From the NCBI RefSeq assembly GCF_004353915.1, contig NZ_SMRP01000003.1, positions 488,841-552,840 of the forward strand: a DNA stretch of 64,000 nucleotides, written 5' to 3'. The DNA is from Paraburkholderia silviterrae. GTDB lineage: Bacteria; Pseudomonadota; Gammaproteobacteria; Burkholderiales; Burkholderiaceae. Below are positions 17,672 to 27,797 of the stretch, one piece after another (the stretch's first letter is position 1; each line of letters opens with the position of its first letter). The position numbers were made by a program, and so were the translations under genes. Under the pieces are notes generated by a model. The model made no database searches, was not told where the DNA came from, and saw nothing but the letters and a program-made list of their open reading frames with translations.

Positions 17672-18910
17672 CTACGGCTTCGCGTAGGTCACGCGATAGA
17701 TCGCGCCCGCGTAGTCGTCGCTGATGAGCAGCGACCCGTCGGGCAGCGGCAGCACGTCGGCGGGGCGGCCCCACTCGGTCTCGTCGCTATTGAGCCATCC
17801 CTGGGCGAACACTTCCTGATGCGCGTTGGTGCCGTCGGCGTTGGCGATGACGCGCACCACGCGATAGCCCACCTTCTTGCTGCGGTTCCACGAGCCGTGC
17901 TCGGCAATGAAGATACTGTCGCGATACCCGGGCGGGAACATCGTCCCTGTATAGAAGCGCATGCCGAGGGACGCTACGTGCGCGCCCAGCTTCGCGACAG
18001 GCGGCGTGAAGCCGCTGCATGGATGGCCCGCGCCGAATTCCGGATCGGCGACGTCGCCGCCGTGACAATACGGAAAGCCGAAATCGAGGCCCACGCGTGC
18101 AAGGCGGTTGAGCTTGTCGTCGGGGATGTCGTCGCCCATCATGTCGCGGCCGTTGTCGGTGAACCACAGCTCGTGCGTCTGCGGATGCCACGCGAAGCCC
18201 ACCGTGTTGCGCACACCGCGCGCGATGGTCTCGTAGTGCGTGCCGTCCGGGTCCATCCTGCCGATCATCGCGTAGTGGGTGCGCTGCGGATCGTTCGCGG
18301 GCAGGCAGACATTGCAGGGCGCGCCCTGCGGCACGTAGAGCTTGCCGTCCGGGCCGAAGGCGATGAACTTCCAGCCGTGCTGGTGCTCGGCGGGCAGCGC
18401 ATCGGTGACGACCGTGGGTTTGGGTGGATCGTCGAGATGCGCGTCGATGGCGTCCAGCCTCACGATCTTCGAGACCGCGGAAACATAGAGCGCGCCGTCG
18501 TGCCAGGCCACGCCCACCGGCATCGTGAGCCCGGAAGCGACCACGTGGCGCTTGACGACCTTGCCCTCGCGCAGCTCGAGCGCGTAGACGCGGCCCTCAA
18601 TGCTGCCCACGTAAAGGATGCCTGCGGGCGAGAGCGTCATTTCGCGCGCGCTGGGCACGTCGTCGGCGAGCACTTCGATGTGGAAACCGGCCGGTAGCCG
18701 GATGCGCTCGATGGGTAGCGTGGCGCGCGAGAGCGGTGCGCCGAGCAGCGTGGCGAGAAGCGCGGCGAGCGCGAGCAGGGCACAGCAACATCGCCGTACA
18801 ATGCGGGGCGATCGGCGCGAGCGCCAGGTGCGCGAGCCGCCAGGGCCGCGTCGATGTGGGGCGGGATCCGCGGCGTGGATGGGCGAGGGCGCGTTGTCAT
18901 GCCGCCACAT
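17672..18910 (-). CDS. PQQ-dependent sugar dehydrogenase (sorbosone dehydrogenase family)
   Basis: About 412 residues. An Arg-rich N-terminus and a hydrophobic segment ('CCALLALAALLATLLGA') precede a six-bladed beta-propeller typical of soluble PQQ glucose/L-sorbosone dehydrogenases, which oxidise aldoses in the periplasm. Family segments include 'LPAGFHIEVLADDVPSAREM', 'FTDNGRDMMGDDIPDDKLNR', 'GFPYCHGG' and 'FIAEHGSWNR'. The start is uncertain: ATG 18910 is used; an upstream ATG at 19009 would overlap the rpsP promoter area. It is divergent from rpsP and unrelated to it in function. Confidence 0.82.
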   Translation of the reverse strand: MWRHDNAPSPIHAADPAPHRRGPGGSRTWRSRRSPRIVRRCCCALLALAALLATLLGAPLSRATLPIERIRLPAGFHIEVLADDVPSAREMTLSPAGILYVGSIEGRVYALELREGKVVKRHVVASGLTMPVGVAWHDGALYVSAVSKIVRLDAIDAHLDDPPKPTVVTDALPAEHQHGWKFIAFGPDGKLYVPQGAPCNVCLPANDPQRTHYAMIGRMDPDGTHYETIARGVRNTVGFAWHPQTHELWFTDNGRDMMGDDIPDDKLNRLARVGLDFGFPYCHGGDVADPEFGAGHPCSGFTPPVAKLGAHVASLGMRFYTGTMFPPGYRDSIFIAEHGSWNRSKKVGYRVVRVIANADGTNAHQEVFAQGWLNSDETEWGRPADVLPLPDGSLLISDDYAGAIYRVTYAKP

Positions 18911-19062
18911 GCGGGTGATGGTTGCGCAAGCCCACGCCAGCGGCCGCTTCGACGCTTGTGCAAAGCCCCGTCTGTCATACCCGTCAGCCGCCGATCGATC
19001 GCCGTTCATCGCCGCTTCCCCACGGTTGCAACGCAGTTTCCGCCCGGTTTCTGGTTAAGTGT

Positions 19063-19091
19063 TTGTTATGCCTTTGGTTTCGGGCTATAAT
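19063..19091 (+). promoter_or_regulatory. Sigma-70 promoter of the rpsP operon
   Basis: -35 TTGTTA (19063-19068), exactly 17 bp, -10 TATAAT (19086-19091), 46 bp before the rpsP start. A near-consensus promoter, as expected for a ribosomal operon. Confidence 0.85.
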
Positions 19092-19137
19092 CGCATGTTT
19101 CAGTAGTCCCGAACCCCCGGTTTTCAAGGATTCTAGT

Positions 19138-19401
19138 ATGGTCATCATCCGTCTGGCACGCGGCGGCTCGAAGAAGCGCCCGTTCTACAACATCGTCGCA
19201 ACCGATTCGCGCAACCGTCGCGACGGCCGTTTCATCGAGCGCGTGGGCTTCTACAACCCGGTCGCCACCAAGGGTGAAACCCTCCGTATCGCGCAAGATC
19301 GCGTGACGTACTGGCAAGAAAACGGCGCGCAAATGTCGCCGGCCGTCGAGCGTCTCGTGAAGGAAGCGCAAAAGGCTGCTGCCGCTCAACCGGCTGCTTA
19401 A
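19138..19401 (+). CDS. rpsP: 30S ribosomal protein S16
   Basis: An 87-residue S16, needed for assembly of the 30S body domain. It begins with the family start '[20 protein letters not shown]' and has an Ala-rich tail. First gene of rpsP-rimM-trmD-rplS, the conserved translation operon. Confidence 0.98.
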   Translation: MVIIRLARGGSKKRPFYNIVATDSRNRRDGRFIERVGFYNPVATKGETLRIAQDRVTYWQENGAQMSPAVERLVKEAQKAAAAQPAA

Positions 19402-19466
19402 GTCTTACCCAAGTGCGCGCAGCGTAAGCGGCGTGTACGAGTTCAAGCTGGCTGCGAGGTTTGCCC

Positions 19467-20261
19467 ATGCCCGTGCATGACGATACAAAAGCGGACAGGG
19501 GCGCTGCTGCCGCAGCGGGCGATGTGCCGCGCAAAAGCCCTGATGCAGGCGGCAAGTCCGGCGCTGAAGCATCATCTGGCGGCGGCTCGCGCAAGGCGCC
19601 GTCGTTCGGCGCGTTCGTGCGCAAGCCTGCGGAACGCGCGCAGGGGCGCAGCAGTGCGTCTGCAAGCGCGCCTGAAGCTGTTGGCGCGGCCGAAGGCCTG
19701 CGCGCCGAAACGGCGGAAAGCTGGCCTGCCGACGCAGTCGAAGTCGGCGCCGTGCTCGATGCCTATGGCCTGAAGGGCGGGCTGAAGATCGCCCCGCACG
19801 CGCAAGGCGGCAGGGCGCTCATCGCGGCGAAGCGCTGGTGGCTCCTGAAGGGCCGCGAGCGCCCGGAGCGACATTGCGCGGTGCGCGTGAGCGCGAAGGT
19901 GCACGGCGACAGCGTCGTCGGGCAACTGGGCGGTGTTGCGGATCGCGACGCCGCGCTGCGCTTGCGCGGCGCGCGCATCTACGTGAGCCGCGCGGATTTC
20001 CCCGCGACCGAAGCCGACGAGTATTACTGGGTCGACCTGATGGGTCTTCACGTCGCCAACGAGGCGGGCGTGGAGCTCGGCACGGTCGCCGACCTGATCG
20101 ACAACGGCGCGCAGTCGGTGTTGCGCGTCGAGTATCCGTCGACGGACAAGGACGGCAAGCCCACCACCGGCGAGCGGTTGATCCCGTTCGTCGGCGTGTT
20201 TGTCAAGACGGTGGACCTGGCGGCGAAGCGTATCGTCGTCGACTGGGAAGCCGATTACTGA
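19467..20261 (+). CDS. rimM: 16S rRNA processing protein RimM with long N-terminal extension
   Basis: A 264-residue RimM, the assembly factor that binds S19 in the 30S head. The core (RimM N-domain from ~'[18 protein letters not shown]', then the PRC-barrel '[20 protein letters not shown]' to 'VDWEADY') fits the family. The first ~85 residues are extra: an Ala/Ser/Gly/Lys-rich, probably disordered segment not found in E. coli RimM (182 residues). ATG 19467 was chosen; a GTG six bases on is also possible. Confidence 0.94.
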   Translation: MPVHDDTKADRGAAAAAGDVPRKSPDAGGKSGAEASSGGGSRKAPSFGAFVRKPAERAQGRSSASASAPEAVGAAEGLRAETAESWPADAVEVGAVLDAYGLKGGLKIAPHAQGGRALIAAKRWWLLKGRERPERHCAVRVSAKVHGDSVVGQLGGVADRDAALRLRGARIYVSRADFPATEADEYYWVDLMGLHVANEAGVELGTVADLIDNGAQSVLRVEYPSTDKDGKPTTGERLIPFVGVFVKTVDLAAKRIVVDWEADY

Positions 20262-20295
20262 ACCTGCTGTGCTGATTCGCTGAACGGAGAGAGCG

Positions 20296-21063
20296 ATGCA
20301 GTTCGATGTCGTTACGCTCTTTCCCGAGATGTTCCGCGCGCTCACCGACTGGGGTATCACCAGCCGGGCCGCGAAGCAGCAGCGTTATGCGTTGCGCACG
20401 TGGAATCCGCGCGATTTCACGACCGACAATTACCGCACCATCGACGATCGGCCTTATGGCGGCGGCCCCGGCATGGTCATGCTGGCCAAGCCGCTCGAAG
20501 CGGCGATCGGCGCGGCGAAAGCCGCGCAGGCGGGTGAGGGCGTGGCCAGTCCGCGCGTGCTGCTGATGTCGCCGCAAGGCAAGCCGCTCACGCACGAGCG
20601 CGTCGTGCAGTTCGCGCAGGAGCCCGGTTTCGTGCTGCTGTGCGGTCGCTACGAAGCGATCGACCAGCGTCTGGTCGACCGTTGCGTGGACGAGGAAGTG
20701 AGCGTCGGCGACTTTGTGCTCTCCGGCGGCGAATTGCCCGCGATGGCGCTGATGGATGCCGTGGTGCGGCTCTTGCCCGGTGTGCTCAATGACGCGCAGT
20801 CGGCGGTGCAGGATAGTTTCGTGGACGGTCTGCTCGACTGCCCGCATTACACGCGGCCCGAGGAATACGACGGCGTGCGCGTGCCCGATGTGCTGCTTGG
20901 CGGCCATCATGCGGAAATCGAGCAATGGCGCCGCCGCGAGGCGCTGCGCAATACGTGGCACAAACGGCCCGATCTGATCGTGCGGGCCAGGAAGAACAAG
21001 ATGCTAAGCCGTGCCGATGAGGCATGGCTCGCTAGTCTCGTGAAGGGCGCGAACGAAGCGTAA
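20296..21063 (+). CDS. trmD: tRNA (guanine-N1-)-methyltransferase
   Basis: A 255-residue TrmD, the SPOUT-class enzyme that methylates G37 of tRNAs next to the anticodon and prevents +1 frameshifts. The trefoil-knot SAM site is visible: '[11 protein letters not shown]', '[15 protein letters not shown]' and '[17 protein letters not shown]'. The start follows GGAGAG. Third gene of the operon, 34 bp after rimM. Confidence 0.97.
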   Translation: MQFDVVTLFPEMFRALTDWGITSRAAKQQRYALRTWNPRDFTTDNYRTIDDRPYGGGPGMVMLAKPLEAAIGAAKAAQAGEGVASPRVLLMSPQGKPLTHERVVQFAQEPGFVLLCGRYEAIDQRLVDRCVDEEVSVGDFVLSGGELPAMALMDAVVRLLPGVLNDAQSAVQDSFVDGLLDCPHYTRPEEYDGVRVPDVLLGGHHAEIEQWRRREALRNTWHKRPDLIVRARKNKMLSRADEAWLASLVKGANEA

Positions 21064-21213
21064 AGTTTCGGGCGGGCGCGACACGGGGCGTCAAAGGCGG
21101 TGCTGCTTCATGCGTGAACGGCGCCAGATGTGAATCCATCCTCTATCGGGGCCGTAGTTGCAGGCAATCCTGCACAGGTACGAACGCCGACAAGATGGCT
21201 TACGGAGTCAGTG

Positions 21214-21606
21214 ATGAATCTGATTGAAAAACTCGAGCAGGAAGAAATCCAGCGCGTGCTGGGCGAGAAGACCATCCCCGAATTCGCCCCCGGCGATACG
21301 GTGATCGTCAACGTGAACGTGGTTGAAGGTACCCGCAAGCGCGTTCAGGCATACGAAGGCGTCGTGATCGCAAAGCGTAACCGCGGTCTGAACTCGTCGT
21401 TCATCGTTCGCAAGATCTCGTCGGGCGAAGGCGTCGAGCGTACGTTCCAGACGTACTCGCCGCTGCTGGCAAGCATCGTGGTGAAGCGCCGCGGCGACGT
21501 GCGTCGCGCGAAGCTGTACTACCTGCGCAACCTGTCGGGCAAGAAGGCGCGTATCAAGGAAAAGCTGGTGTTCAAGAGCGCAGCTGCTCCGGCCGATCAG
21601 GCGTAA
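21214..21606 (+). CDS. rplS: 50S ribosomal protein L19
   Basis: A 130-residue L19, at the 30S-50S interface. The sequence '[19 protein letters not shown]' and the C-terminal '[20 protein letters not shown]' are characteristic. It is the last gene of the operon and is followed by a terminator. Confidence 0.98.
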   Translation: MNLIEKLEQEEIQRVLGEKTIPEFAPGDTVIVNVNVVEGTRKRVQAYEGVVIAKRNRGLNSSFIVRKISSGEGVERTFQTYSPLLASIVVKRRGDVRRAKLYYLRNLSGKKARIKEKLVFKSAAAPADQA

Positions 21607-21618
21607 AAGCTGTAAGAA

Positions 21619-21645
21619 AGAAGCACCCCTCGGGGTGCTTTTTTC
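21619..21645 (+). terminator. Rho-independent terminator of the rpsP operon
   Basis: Stem AAGCACCCC/GGGGTGCTT (21621-21629, 21632-21640) with a TC loop and a T-run with one C. Confidence 0.92.
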
Positions 21646-21692
21646 TTTTTGGCCGCAAAATAGGCAGGTGTGCCCGAATTTCGAGTCAGCCG

Positions 21693-22379
21693 TTGATCCG
21701 TCCAGTATTTGAACCCGAAAACCTGCCGATCGAATCGACAGGCATCGAACTCCCTCATGTCGCCGCCGCCCGGCTCACGCCCGATGGTCTGCGCGCCCGT
21801 TTCGGGCAGCGCCTGCCGTGGGACCCCGAGCCGCAGGAAGCGCGCGTGACCGAGATTCGCGATCCGCGCGAGGCGGCCGTGCTCGTGCCGATCGCGATGC
21901 GGCCTGCCGGACTCACCGTGCTGCTCACGCAGCGTGCCGACAACCTCAGCAATCACGCCGGCCAGGTGAGCTTCCCGGGCGGCAGCCGCGAGCCTGCCGA
22001 CGCCACGGCCATCGCCGCTGCGTTGCGCGAGGCGCACGAGGAAGTGAATCTCGACCCCGCGCGCGTCGAAGTGCTGGGCGCGCTGCCCGACTACCTCACG
22101 GGCACGGGCTTCAAGGTGACGCCGGTCGTGGGCCTCGTGCATGAGCCGTTCACGGTGGCCGCCGATACGCTCGAAGTGGCGAGCATCTTCGAAGTGCCGC
22201 TCAGCTTCCTGATGAACCCGGCGCATCACCAGGTGCGCGTGCTGCGCTGGGAGGGCGGCGAGCGCCGCTTCTTCGCCATGCCTTATCCGCAGGAGGGCGC
22301 GGGCGTGGCCGGCACGCACTTCATCTGGGGCGCGACCGCGGGCATGCTGCGCAATTTTTATCGTTTCCTGCTCGCCTGA
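21693..22379 (+). CDS. Nudix CoA pyrophosphatase
   Basis: A 228-residue Nudix hydrolase of the CoAse (NudL) type, which splits CoA to 4'-phosphopantetheine and 3',5'-ADP. The CoA-specific segment 'LTQRADNLSNHAGQVSFPGG' precedes the Nudix box 'GGSREPADATAIAAALREAHEE' region (G-x5-E-x7-R-E-x-x-E-E). The start at TTG 21693 is the only good candidate in frame, so initiation may be weak. Alone, just after the rplS terminator. Confidence 0.88.
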   Translation: MIRPVFEPENLPIESTGIELPHVAAARLTPDGLRARFGQRLPWDPEPQEARVTEIRDPREAAVLVPIAMRPAGLTVLLTQRADNLSNHAGQVSFPGGSREPADATAIAAALREAHEEVNLDPARVEVLGALPDYLTGTGFKVTPVVGLVHEPFTVAADTLEVASIFEVPLSFLMNPAHHQVRVLRWEGGERRFFAMPYPQEGAGVAGTHFIWGATAGMLRNFYRFLLA

Positions 22380-22606
22380 TGCAATGGGGTTTTCGCAGTG
22401 CGGCAAGCGTCGCGCTGTGAAGGGCCTTGCCATGTTGCGGCGCAAATCCCTGCACGATGTCGTGCTACCGCTGGGTCGCTGTCGTCTCGCTGTTGTGTCT
22501 TTGCCGCCACATGCTCAGGCACATCTGGCCCTGTGATATCGTTGCAACAATTTCTGAAAACCCCCGAAATCCCTTTAGCAACCCGACTCACTGCACGGCG
22601 CGTGGC

Positions 22607-23545
22607 ATGACTTTCTTCTCCGTATTGCTGGCTCTCGTCATCGAACAGGTGCGGGCGCTTTCGCCCAATAATCCGGTGATGGCGCTCTTGCGCCTCAATG
22701 CGGACTGGGCCGCGCATGGCTTCGACGCGGGCAAGCAAAAGCACGGTCTCATCGCCTGGCTCGTGGTCGTGGTGCCCTGGACGGTGGCCACCGCGCTCGT
22801 CTACTACGTGCTCTATCACATCAGCTTCGTGCTGGCGTTCCTGTGGAACGTGGTGGTGGTGTACTTCACGCTGGGCTTCCGGCAGTTCAGCCACTATTTC
22901 ACCGATATCCACCTCGCGCTGAACAACGACGACGTGCCGCGCGCGCGCGAGATCCTCACCGAGTGGACCGGCATCGACGCCGTGGACATGCCCGTGAGCG
23001 AGATCGTGCGCCATACGCTCATCCACGCCGTGGTGGCCTCGCACCGGCACGTGTTCGGCGTGTTCTTCTGGTTTCTCGTGCCGATCGGGCCGGCGGGCGC
23101 GGTGCTGTACCGCATCGCCGAATATCTGGCGCGCGCATGGTCGCGTCCCGCCGACGACCGCACCGAAGCCTTCTCGAACTTCGCGCAGCAGGTGTTCTTC
23201 GTGCTCGACTGGGTGCCGGCGCGGCTCACGTCGCTGGGCTTTGCGATCGTCGGCAATTTCGAGGACGCGATCTACGCGTGGCGCAACCACACGAACCAAT
23301 GGCCCGACACCAACGAAGGCGTGCTGCTCGCGACCGGCAGCGGCGCGCTCGGCGCGCGCCTCTCGGGGCCGCTCGCAGAGCAGTCGAGCGTCGACGTGCT
23401 CGCCCAGCCCGGCGAAGGCGATCCGTACACGGTCGGCGACGACTGCACGCCGCGCACGCTGCAATCGGCCGTGGGCCTCGTTTGGCGCGCGGTGATCCTG
23501 TGGATGATCCTGCTGCTCATGTTGACCATTGCCCTCTGGGTCTGA
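22607..23545 (+). CDS. CobD/CbiB-family inner-membrane protein
   Basis: A 312-residue membrane protein related to adenosylcobinamide-phosphate synthase CobD/CbiB and to AmpE. It starts with 'MTFFSVLLALVIEQVRAL' and has hydrophobic segments at ~50-95 and ~145-170 and a C-terminal one ('VWRAVILWMILLLMLTIALWV'). No other cobalamin genes are nearby, so a corrin role is not supported by context; such isolated paralogues are common in Burkholderiaceae and their role is unknown. Confidence 0.8.
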   Translation: MTFFSVLLALVIEQVRALSPNNPVMALLRLNADWAAHGFDAGKQKHGLIAWLVVVVPWTVATALVYYVLYHISFVLAFLWNVVVVYFTLGFRQFSHYFTDIHLALNNDDVPRAREILTEWTGIDAVDMPVSEIVRHTLIHAVVASHRHVFGVFFWFLVPIGPAGAVLYRIAEYLARAWSRPADDRTEAFSNFAQQVFFVLDWVPARLTSLGFAIVGNFEDAIYAWRNHTNQWPDTNEGVLLATGSGALGARLSGPLAEQSSVDVLAQPGEGDPYTVGDDCTPRTLQSAVGLVWRAVILWMILLLMLTIALWV

Positions 23546-23567
23546 GCGACCCGGCGTCTAGCGCAAA

Positions 23568-23602
23568 AGACAACGGCCCGCCTCTCACGAGCGGGCCGTT
23601 GT
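23568..23602. terminator. Bidirectional terminator between CobD-like and DUF2007 genes
   Basis: Perfect 13-bp stem GACAACGGCCCGC/GCGGGCCGTTGTC (23568-23580, 23590-23602) between convergent genes. Confidence 0.85.
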
Positions 23603-23636
23603 CATTTCCAGATGCGGCAGGGCGGGCGGAAGGCTT

Positions 23637-23960
23637 TCAGTCGTCGCGCGGATCGCGCTCGCGGCCGCACTGCCAGCACACCGTGAACTGCGCCTCCAGC
23701 GTCTCGCCGCACTGCGGGCAGCGCCACGACGGCGCGCCCGGCGGCGGCCCGTTCGTGGCGTCGGCAATCAGCTTGCGCGCGAGCGTCTCGTCGCGCTCGT
23801 CGACGAGCCAGATCTCCGGCGCGCATTGATCGGCGGGAATCTCGCCCATCGCCCCGCTCAGGTAGCGGTTGTGCAGCTCGCACGGCACGCCGGCCGCCGC
23901 GAGGATGTTCATCCAGTGCTGGGCGATGACGACATTGGGCGCGCGTGCGAGCTTGAGCAT
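23637..23960 (-). CDS. DUF2007/zinc-ribbon protein
   Basis: A 107-residue protein with an N-terminal DUF2007-like signal-transducing fold ('MLKLARAPNVVIAQHWMNIL') and a C-terminal zinc ribbon made of two CxxC knuckles ('WRCPQCG' and 'VCWQCGRE'). The start at 23960 keeps it 16 bp clear of rsgA, with which it is probably co-transcribed. Function unknown. Confidence 0.8.
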   Translation of the reverse strand: MLKLARAPNVVIAQHWMNILAAAGVPCELHNRYLSGAMGEIPADQCAPEIWLVDERDETLARKLIADATNGPPPGAPSWRCPQCGETLEAQFTVCWQCGRERDPRDD

Positions 23961-23976
23961 GGCGACGGCTGGCGCG

Positions 23977-24939
23977 TCAGCGCACGACCTGGCTGATCTC
24001 GTGCACGAGCTGCGCATAGAGCGCATGGCGTTCCGGCTCGACGCGGCCGTCCTCGACGGCTTCGAGCACCGCGCAGCCCGGCTCGTGCAGATGATGGCAG
24101 TTGTAGAAGCGGCAATGCGCGAGCAGCGGCCGGAACTCCGGGAACGCGCGCTCGAGCGTGCCTTCGGTGAGGTGATAGAGCCCGAACTCCTGGAAGCCCG
24201 GAGAGTCGATCAGCGCGCCGCCTGAGTGATCCCCATCCGGGAGTTTGTAGAGGCGCGTGAACGTCGTCGTGTGGCGGCCGCTGTTCAGCGCCGTGGAGAT
24301 CTCGCGCGTGGCGGCTTCGGCGTCGGGGATCAGCAGGTTCACGAGCGTCGACTTGCCCATGCCCGATTGCCCGAGCAGGATGGTCTGGTGGCCACGCAGA
24401 TGTTCGGTGAGAATCGCGCGCGCCTCCTCGGGGTGCTTCTTCTCCGACACTTCCAGCACCGTATAGCCGAGCTCGCGATAGCGCTCGAGCCGCTCGCGCG
24501 CGAGCGGCAGCGCGGCTTCCAGGTCGATCTTGTTGAGCAGGATGATCGGCTTCAGATCGTTGGCCTCGGCGGCCACGAGCGCGCGCCCGAGCAGGTCCTC
24601 GCTGAAGTGCGGCTCGGTGGCGAGCACGATCAGGAGCTGGTCGAGATTGGCCGCGAAGAGCTTGGACTTGAACTGATCCGAGCGATAGAGCAGGTTGCGC
24701 CGCTCGCCGATCGCGACGATCACGCCCTGGTCCGCCGAGGTCGATTGATATTCGACGCGGTCGCCTACCGCGACTTCGCTCTTCTTGCCGCGCGGAAAGC
24801 ACTGCAGCGGCGCGCCGCCTGCGTCCGGCGCGACCAGATAGTGGCGCCCGTGCGCCGCGATCACGACGCCGTGCAGCGTCGCCGCCCCCGTGCCCGCTTG
24901 TGCTGCGCCGCCGGCGGCTTTCGTTGCGCGCCGGTTCAT
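23977..24939 (-). CDS. rsgA: Ribosome small-subunit-dependent GTPase A
   Basis: A 320-residue circularly permuted GTPase for late 30S maturation. An OB domain comes first, then the motifs in permuted order: G4 'LLNKIDLE', G1 'GQSGMGKST' and G3 'DSPGFQEFG'. The C-terminal zinc site is '[15 protein letters not shown]'. It overlaps the upstream M48 protease gene by 4 bp, a conserved pairing with orn nearby. Confidence 0.96.
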   Translation of the reverse strand: MNRRATKAAGGAAQAGTGAATLHGVVIAAHGRHYLVAPDAGGAPLQCFPRGKKSEVAVGDRVEYQSTSADQGVIVAIGERRNLLYRSDQFKSKLFAANLDQLLIVLATEPHFSEDLLGRALVAAEANDLKPIILLNKIDLEAALPLARERLERYRELGYTVLEVSEKKHPEEARAILTEHLRGHQTILLGQSGMGKSTLVNLLIPDAEAATREISTALNSGRHTTTFTRLYKLPDGDHSGGALIDSPGFQEFGLYHLTEGTLERAFPEFRPLLAHCRFYNCHHLHEPGCAVLEAVEDGRVEPERHALYAQLVHEISQVVR

Positions 24940-26219
24940 GCGTGCGAGAGCAGTCGGTCGATCCGCTGCGAAGCCGGCGGATGCGAGTAGTAAAACGCGG
25001 TGTAGAGCGGGTCGGGCGTGAGCGTCGACGCGTTGTCCTCATACAGCTTGACGAGCGCGTTCACGAGGTTTTGCGCGTCGGTCTGCGTGGCGGCGAAGGC
25101 GTCGGCTTCGAACTCGTGCTTGCGCGAGCTCAGGCTGGACAGCGGCGTGACGAAAAACAGGAACACCGGCACGGCGAGGAAGAACAGCACGAGCGCGAGC
25201 CCTTCGTTGCCGCCGAGCAGCGACGGCCGCACGCCGAGTCCCTCGTAGAACCAGACGCGCTGGGTGAGCCAGCCGAGCACGCCGAGCAGCACGAGGCTGA
25301 TCGCGAACGTGACCACCATGCGCTTGATCACGTGGCGGCGCTTGAAGTGGCCGAGCTCGTGCGCGAGCACGGCCTCGATCTCGCTGCCCGAGAGGCGAGC
25401 GAGCAGGGTGTCGAAGAAGACGATGCGCTTGGCCGCGCCGAAGCCCGTGAAATAGGCGTTGCCATGCGCGGAGCGGCGGCTGCCGTCCATGACGAACAGG
25501 CCCTTGGCCGCGAAGCCGCAACGCTGCATGAGCGCTTCGATGCGCGAGCGCAGCGCCTCGTCCCGCAGCGGCTCGAACTTGTTGAAGAGCGGCGCGATGA
25601 AAGTGGGGTAGAGCACCAGCACCAGCATCTGGAACGCGACCCAGACCACCCAGGTCCAGAGCCACCAGAGGCTGCCCGCCTGCTTCATGAGCCAGAGCAC
25701 GACGAAGAGCAGCGGAATGCCGAACAGCGCGCCGACCAGGAGCCCCTTGATGCGGTCGGCGAAGAAGATGCGCCGCGACATGCGGTTAAAGCCGAAGCGC
25801 TCCTCGATCACGAACTGGCGATAGTAGTCGAGCGGCAACTCGACGATGCCGCTCACCGCGAGCACGGCCGCGACCAGGGCGATCTGGCCGACGTAGTCGC
25901 GTCCGATCAGATCCGAAATGCCGAGGTCGAGCGCCTGCACGCCGCCGAGCAGCGTGAGCGCGATCAGCACGACGGCGGAGAGCACGATCTCGATCATGCC
26001 AAGACGCGTGCGCGCGACGGTGTAGTCGGCGGCGCGCTGGTGCGCCGTCAACGGGATGGTGGCCGCGAACTGGGGCGGCACCGCGCTGCGGTGCGCAGCC
26101 ACGAAGCGGACCTGGCGCGAGGCGAGCCAGAGCTTGGTCGCGACCATGGCCAGCACGGCGATCACGAAAATGACGCTGAAAGCCAGCGCGGGGGACAACG
26201 CAGTTGATGAGGTCGGCAT
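24936..26219 (-). CDS. M48 family metalloprotease (Ste24/CAAX-type)
   Basis: A 427-residue integral membrane zinc protease. Several N-terminal transmembrane segments precede the catalytic motif HELGH at 287-291, with the third ligand in the downstream '[12 protein letters not shown]' (Glu). The group includes Ste24 and HtpX relatives that cut membrane proteins; the substrate is unknown. It overlaps rsgA by 4 bp and is divergent from orn. Confidence 0.93.
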   Translation of the reverse strand: MPTSSTALSPALAFSVIFVIAVLAMVATKLWLASRQVRFVAAHRSAVPPQFAATIPLTAHQRAADYTVARTRLGMIEIVLSAVVLIALTLLGGVQALDLGISDLIGRDYVGQIALVAAVLAVSGIVELPLDYYRQFVIEERFGFNRMSRRIFFADRIKGLLVGALFGIPLLFVVLWLMKQAGSLWWLWTWVVWVAFQMLVLVLYPTFIAPLFNKFEPLRDEALRSRIEALMQRCGFAAKGLFVMDGSRRSAHGNAYFTGFGAAKRIVFFDTLLARLSGSEIEAVLAHELGHFKRRHVIKRMVVTFAISLVLLGVLGWLTQRVWFYEGLGVRPSLLGGNEGLALVLFFLAVPVFLFFVTPLSSLSSRKHEFEADAFAATQTDAQNLVNALVKLYEDNASTLTPDPLYTAFYYSHPPASQRIDRLLSHA

Positions 26220-26400
26220 CCGGGGAGTCCGTGGTATCTATGCGACAATTATATGTTCTCGGCGGCCCGGCCATGGCATCCCCGCTTTTGGCGTGCGGGC
26301 CGCGCGAGCATCATGCGTGCGCGCCGCATGCGCGGGTGCGCTGATGGTGCATTCAGGCGGTGTCCGGACGCCGCACTTCAACCGTTTCAGGCTGCCCCAC

Positions 26401-27042
26401 ATGACTGATATCACTTCTGCCGACCCGGCGGGCCAGGCGACTCCGGCGATGGAGCGCACCGACATGAACCTGATCTGGCTCGACATGGAGATGACGGGGC
26501 TCGATCCCGACAACGACCGGATCATCGAGATCGCCGTGGTGGTGACGAACTCGACGCTCGAGAAGATCGTGGAGGGCCCCGTGCTGGCGATCCATCAGCC
26601 GGAGGCCGTGCTCGACCGCATGGACGAATGGAACCGCAACACGCACGGCCGCTCGGGCCTGACCGAGCGCGTGCGCGCCTCCACCGTGACCGAGGAAAGC
26701 GCGACCGAGCAGATTCTCGCGTTCCTCTCGCAGTACGTGCCGCCGGGCAAGTCGCCGATGTGCGGCAACTCGATCTGCCAGGACCGCCGCTTCATGGCGC
26801 GCTGGATGCCCACGCTCGAGCGCTTCTTCCACTACCGCAATCTGGACGTGAGCACGCTCAAGGAGCTGTGCCGCCGCTGGCAGCCTGCCATCTACAAGGG
26901 GTTCCAGAAGCGTGCGATGCATACGGCGCTTGCCGACATCCACGAGTCCATCGACGAGCTCAAGTACTACCGCGAGCATTTCCTGATTCCGGCGGCGGGC
27001 ACGGCGGACGCCGCAGCCGAGGCGGGCGGCGCCGCGAAGTAA
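26401..27042 (+). CDS. orn: Oligoribonuclease
   Basis: A 213-residue DEDDh 3'-5' exonuclease that removes di-/oligoribonucleotides, including pGpG from c-di-GMP breakdown. The exo motifs are '[11 protein letters not shown]', '[13 protein letters not shown]' and '[13 protein letters not shown]'. It is ~20 residues longer at the N-terminus than usual; ATG 26449 ('[12 protein letters not shown]') is the alternative start. An Ala-rich tail follows. Its link to c-di-GMP is of interest because the VpsR-type regulators at 31-32 and 40-41 kb belong to a family with c-di-GMP-responsive members. Confidence 0.95.
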   Translation: MTDITSADPAGQATPAMERTDMNLIWLDMEMTGLDPDNDRIIEIAVVVTNSTLEKIVEGPVLAIHQPEAVLDRMDEWNRNTHGRSGLTERVRASTVTEESATEQILAFLSQYVPPGKSPMCGNSICQDRRFMARWMPTLERFFHYRNLDVSTLKELCRRWQPAIYKGFQKRAMHTALADIHESIDELKYYREHFLIPAAGTADAAAEAGGAAK

Positions 27043-27069
27043 GCACGGCAAGAGCGCCATCGGGCTCGG

Positions 27070-27105
27070 CGAATGGCGCGGAGGCTTTTTGCGCCGCACC
27101 ATTCG
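27070..27105. terminator. Hairpin between convergent orn and mog
   Basis: 12-bp arms CGAATGGCGCGG/CCGCACCATTCG (27070-27081, 27094-27105) with one mismatch; the loop holds the T5 run, so it is an atypical terminator. Confidence 0.4.
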
Positions 27106-27173
27106 CGGCAGCTCGTGGGTTGGCTGATTCAGGCCGATTCAGGCCGATCCGCGACGAAGTCGCGAGCCAGCTG

Positions 27174-27797
27174 TTACGCGCGCGGCGCTCGCTGCGCGTT
27201 CTTGGGCCGGAACGCCGCGACGATGTTCGGATCGGTTTCGATATACGGGCCGCCGATCAGGTCGATGCAATACGGCACCGCCGCGAAGATGCCCGGCACT
27301 TTCACCGTGCCGTGCTCGTCGCGCAAGCCTTCCAGCGTTTCCTTGATCGACTTCGGCTGACCCGGCAGGTTGATGATGAGTGCCGCGTGGTCGTCCGTCT
27401 CGCGGATCACGGCTACCTGGCGCGAAAGAATCGCCGTCGGCACGAAATTCAGGCTGATCTGGCGCATTTGCTCGCCAAAGCCCGGCATTTCCTTCGTGGC
27501 GACCGCGAGCGTCGCCTCGGGCGTCACGTCGCGGCGCGCGGGGCCGGTGCCGCCCGTCGTCAGCACGAGGTCGCAGCCGAGCCCGTCCACCAGCGCCGTG
27601 AGCGTGGCCGAAATAGTGGCCGCGTCGTCGTGGATCAGGCGCGTTTCGGCCCGCCATGGCGACTTGAGCGCGTTGCCGAGCCATTCCATCAGCGAGGGAA
27701 TGCCCTTGTCCTCGTAGACGCCGCTCGTGGCCCGGTCGCTGACCGAGACGAGGCCGATCACCAGTTCGTCAGGATGGCTACGCTCAGGCTTCGTCAT
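27174..27797 (-). CDS. mog: Molybdopterin adenylyltransferase
   Basis: A 207-residue MogA-type enzyme that adenylates molybdopterin before molybdenum insertion. The MoCF motifs '[18 protein letters not shown]' and '[16 protein letters not shown]' are clear. Its start overlaps the end of the darP/yjgA gene by 14 bp, so the two are coupled. Confidence 0.93.
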   Translation of the reverse strand: MTKPERSHPDELVIGLVSVSDRATSGVYEDKGIPSLMEWLGNALKSPWRAETRLIHDDAATISATLTALVDGLGCDLVLTTGGTGPARRDVTPEATLAVATKEMPGFGEQMRQISLNFVPTAILSRQVAVIRETDDHAALIINLPGQPKSIKETLEGLRDEHGTVKVPGIFAAVPYCIDLIGGPYIETDPNIVAAFRPKNAQRAPRA

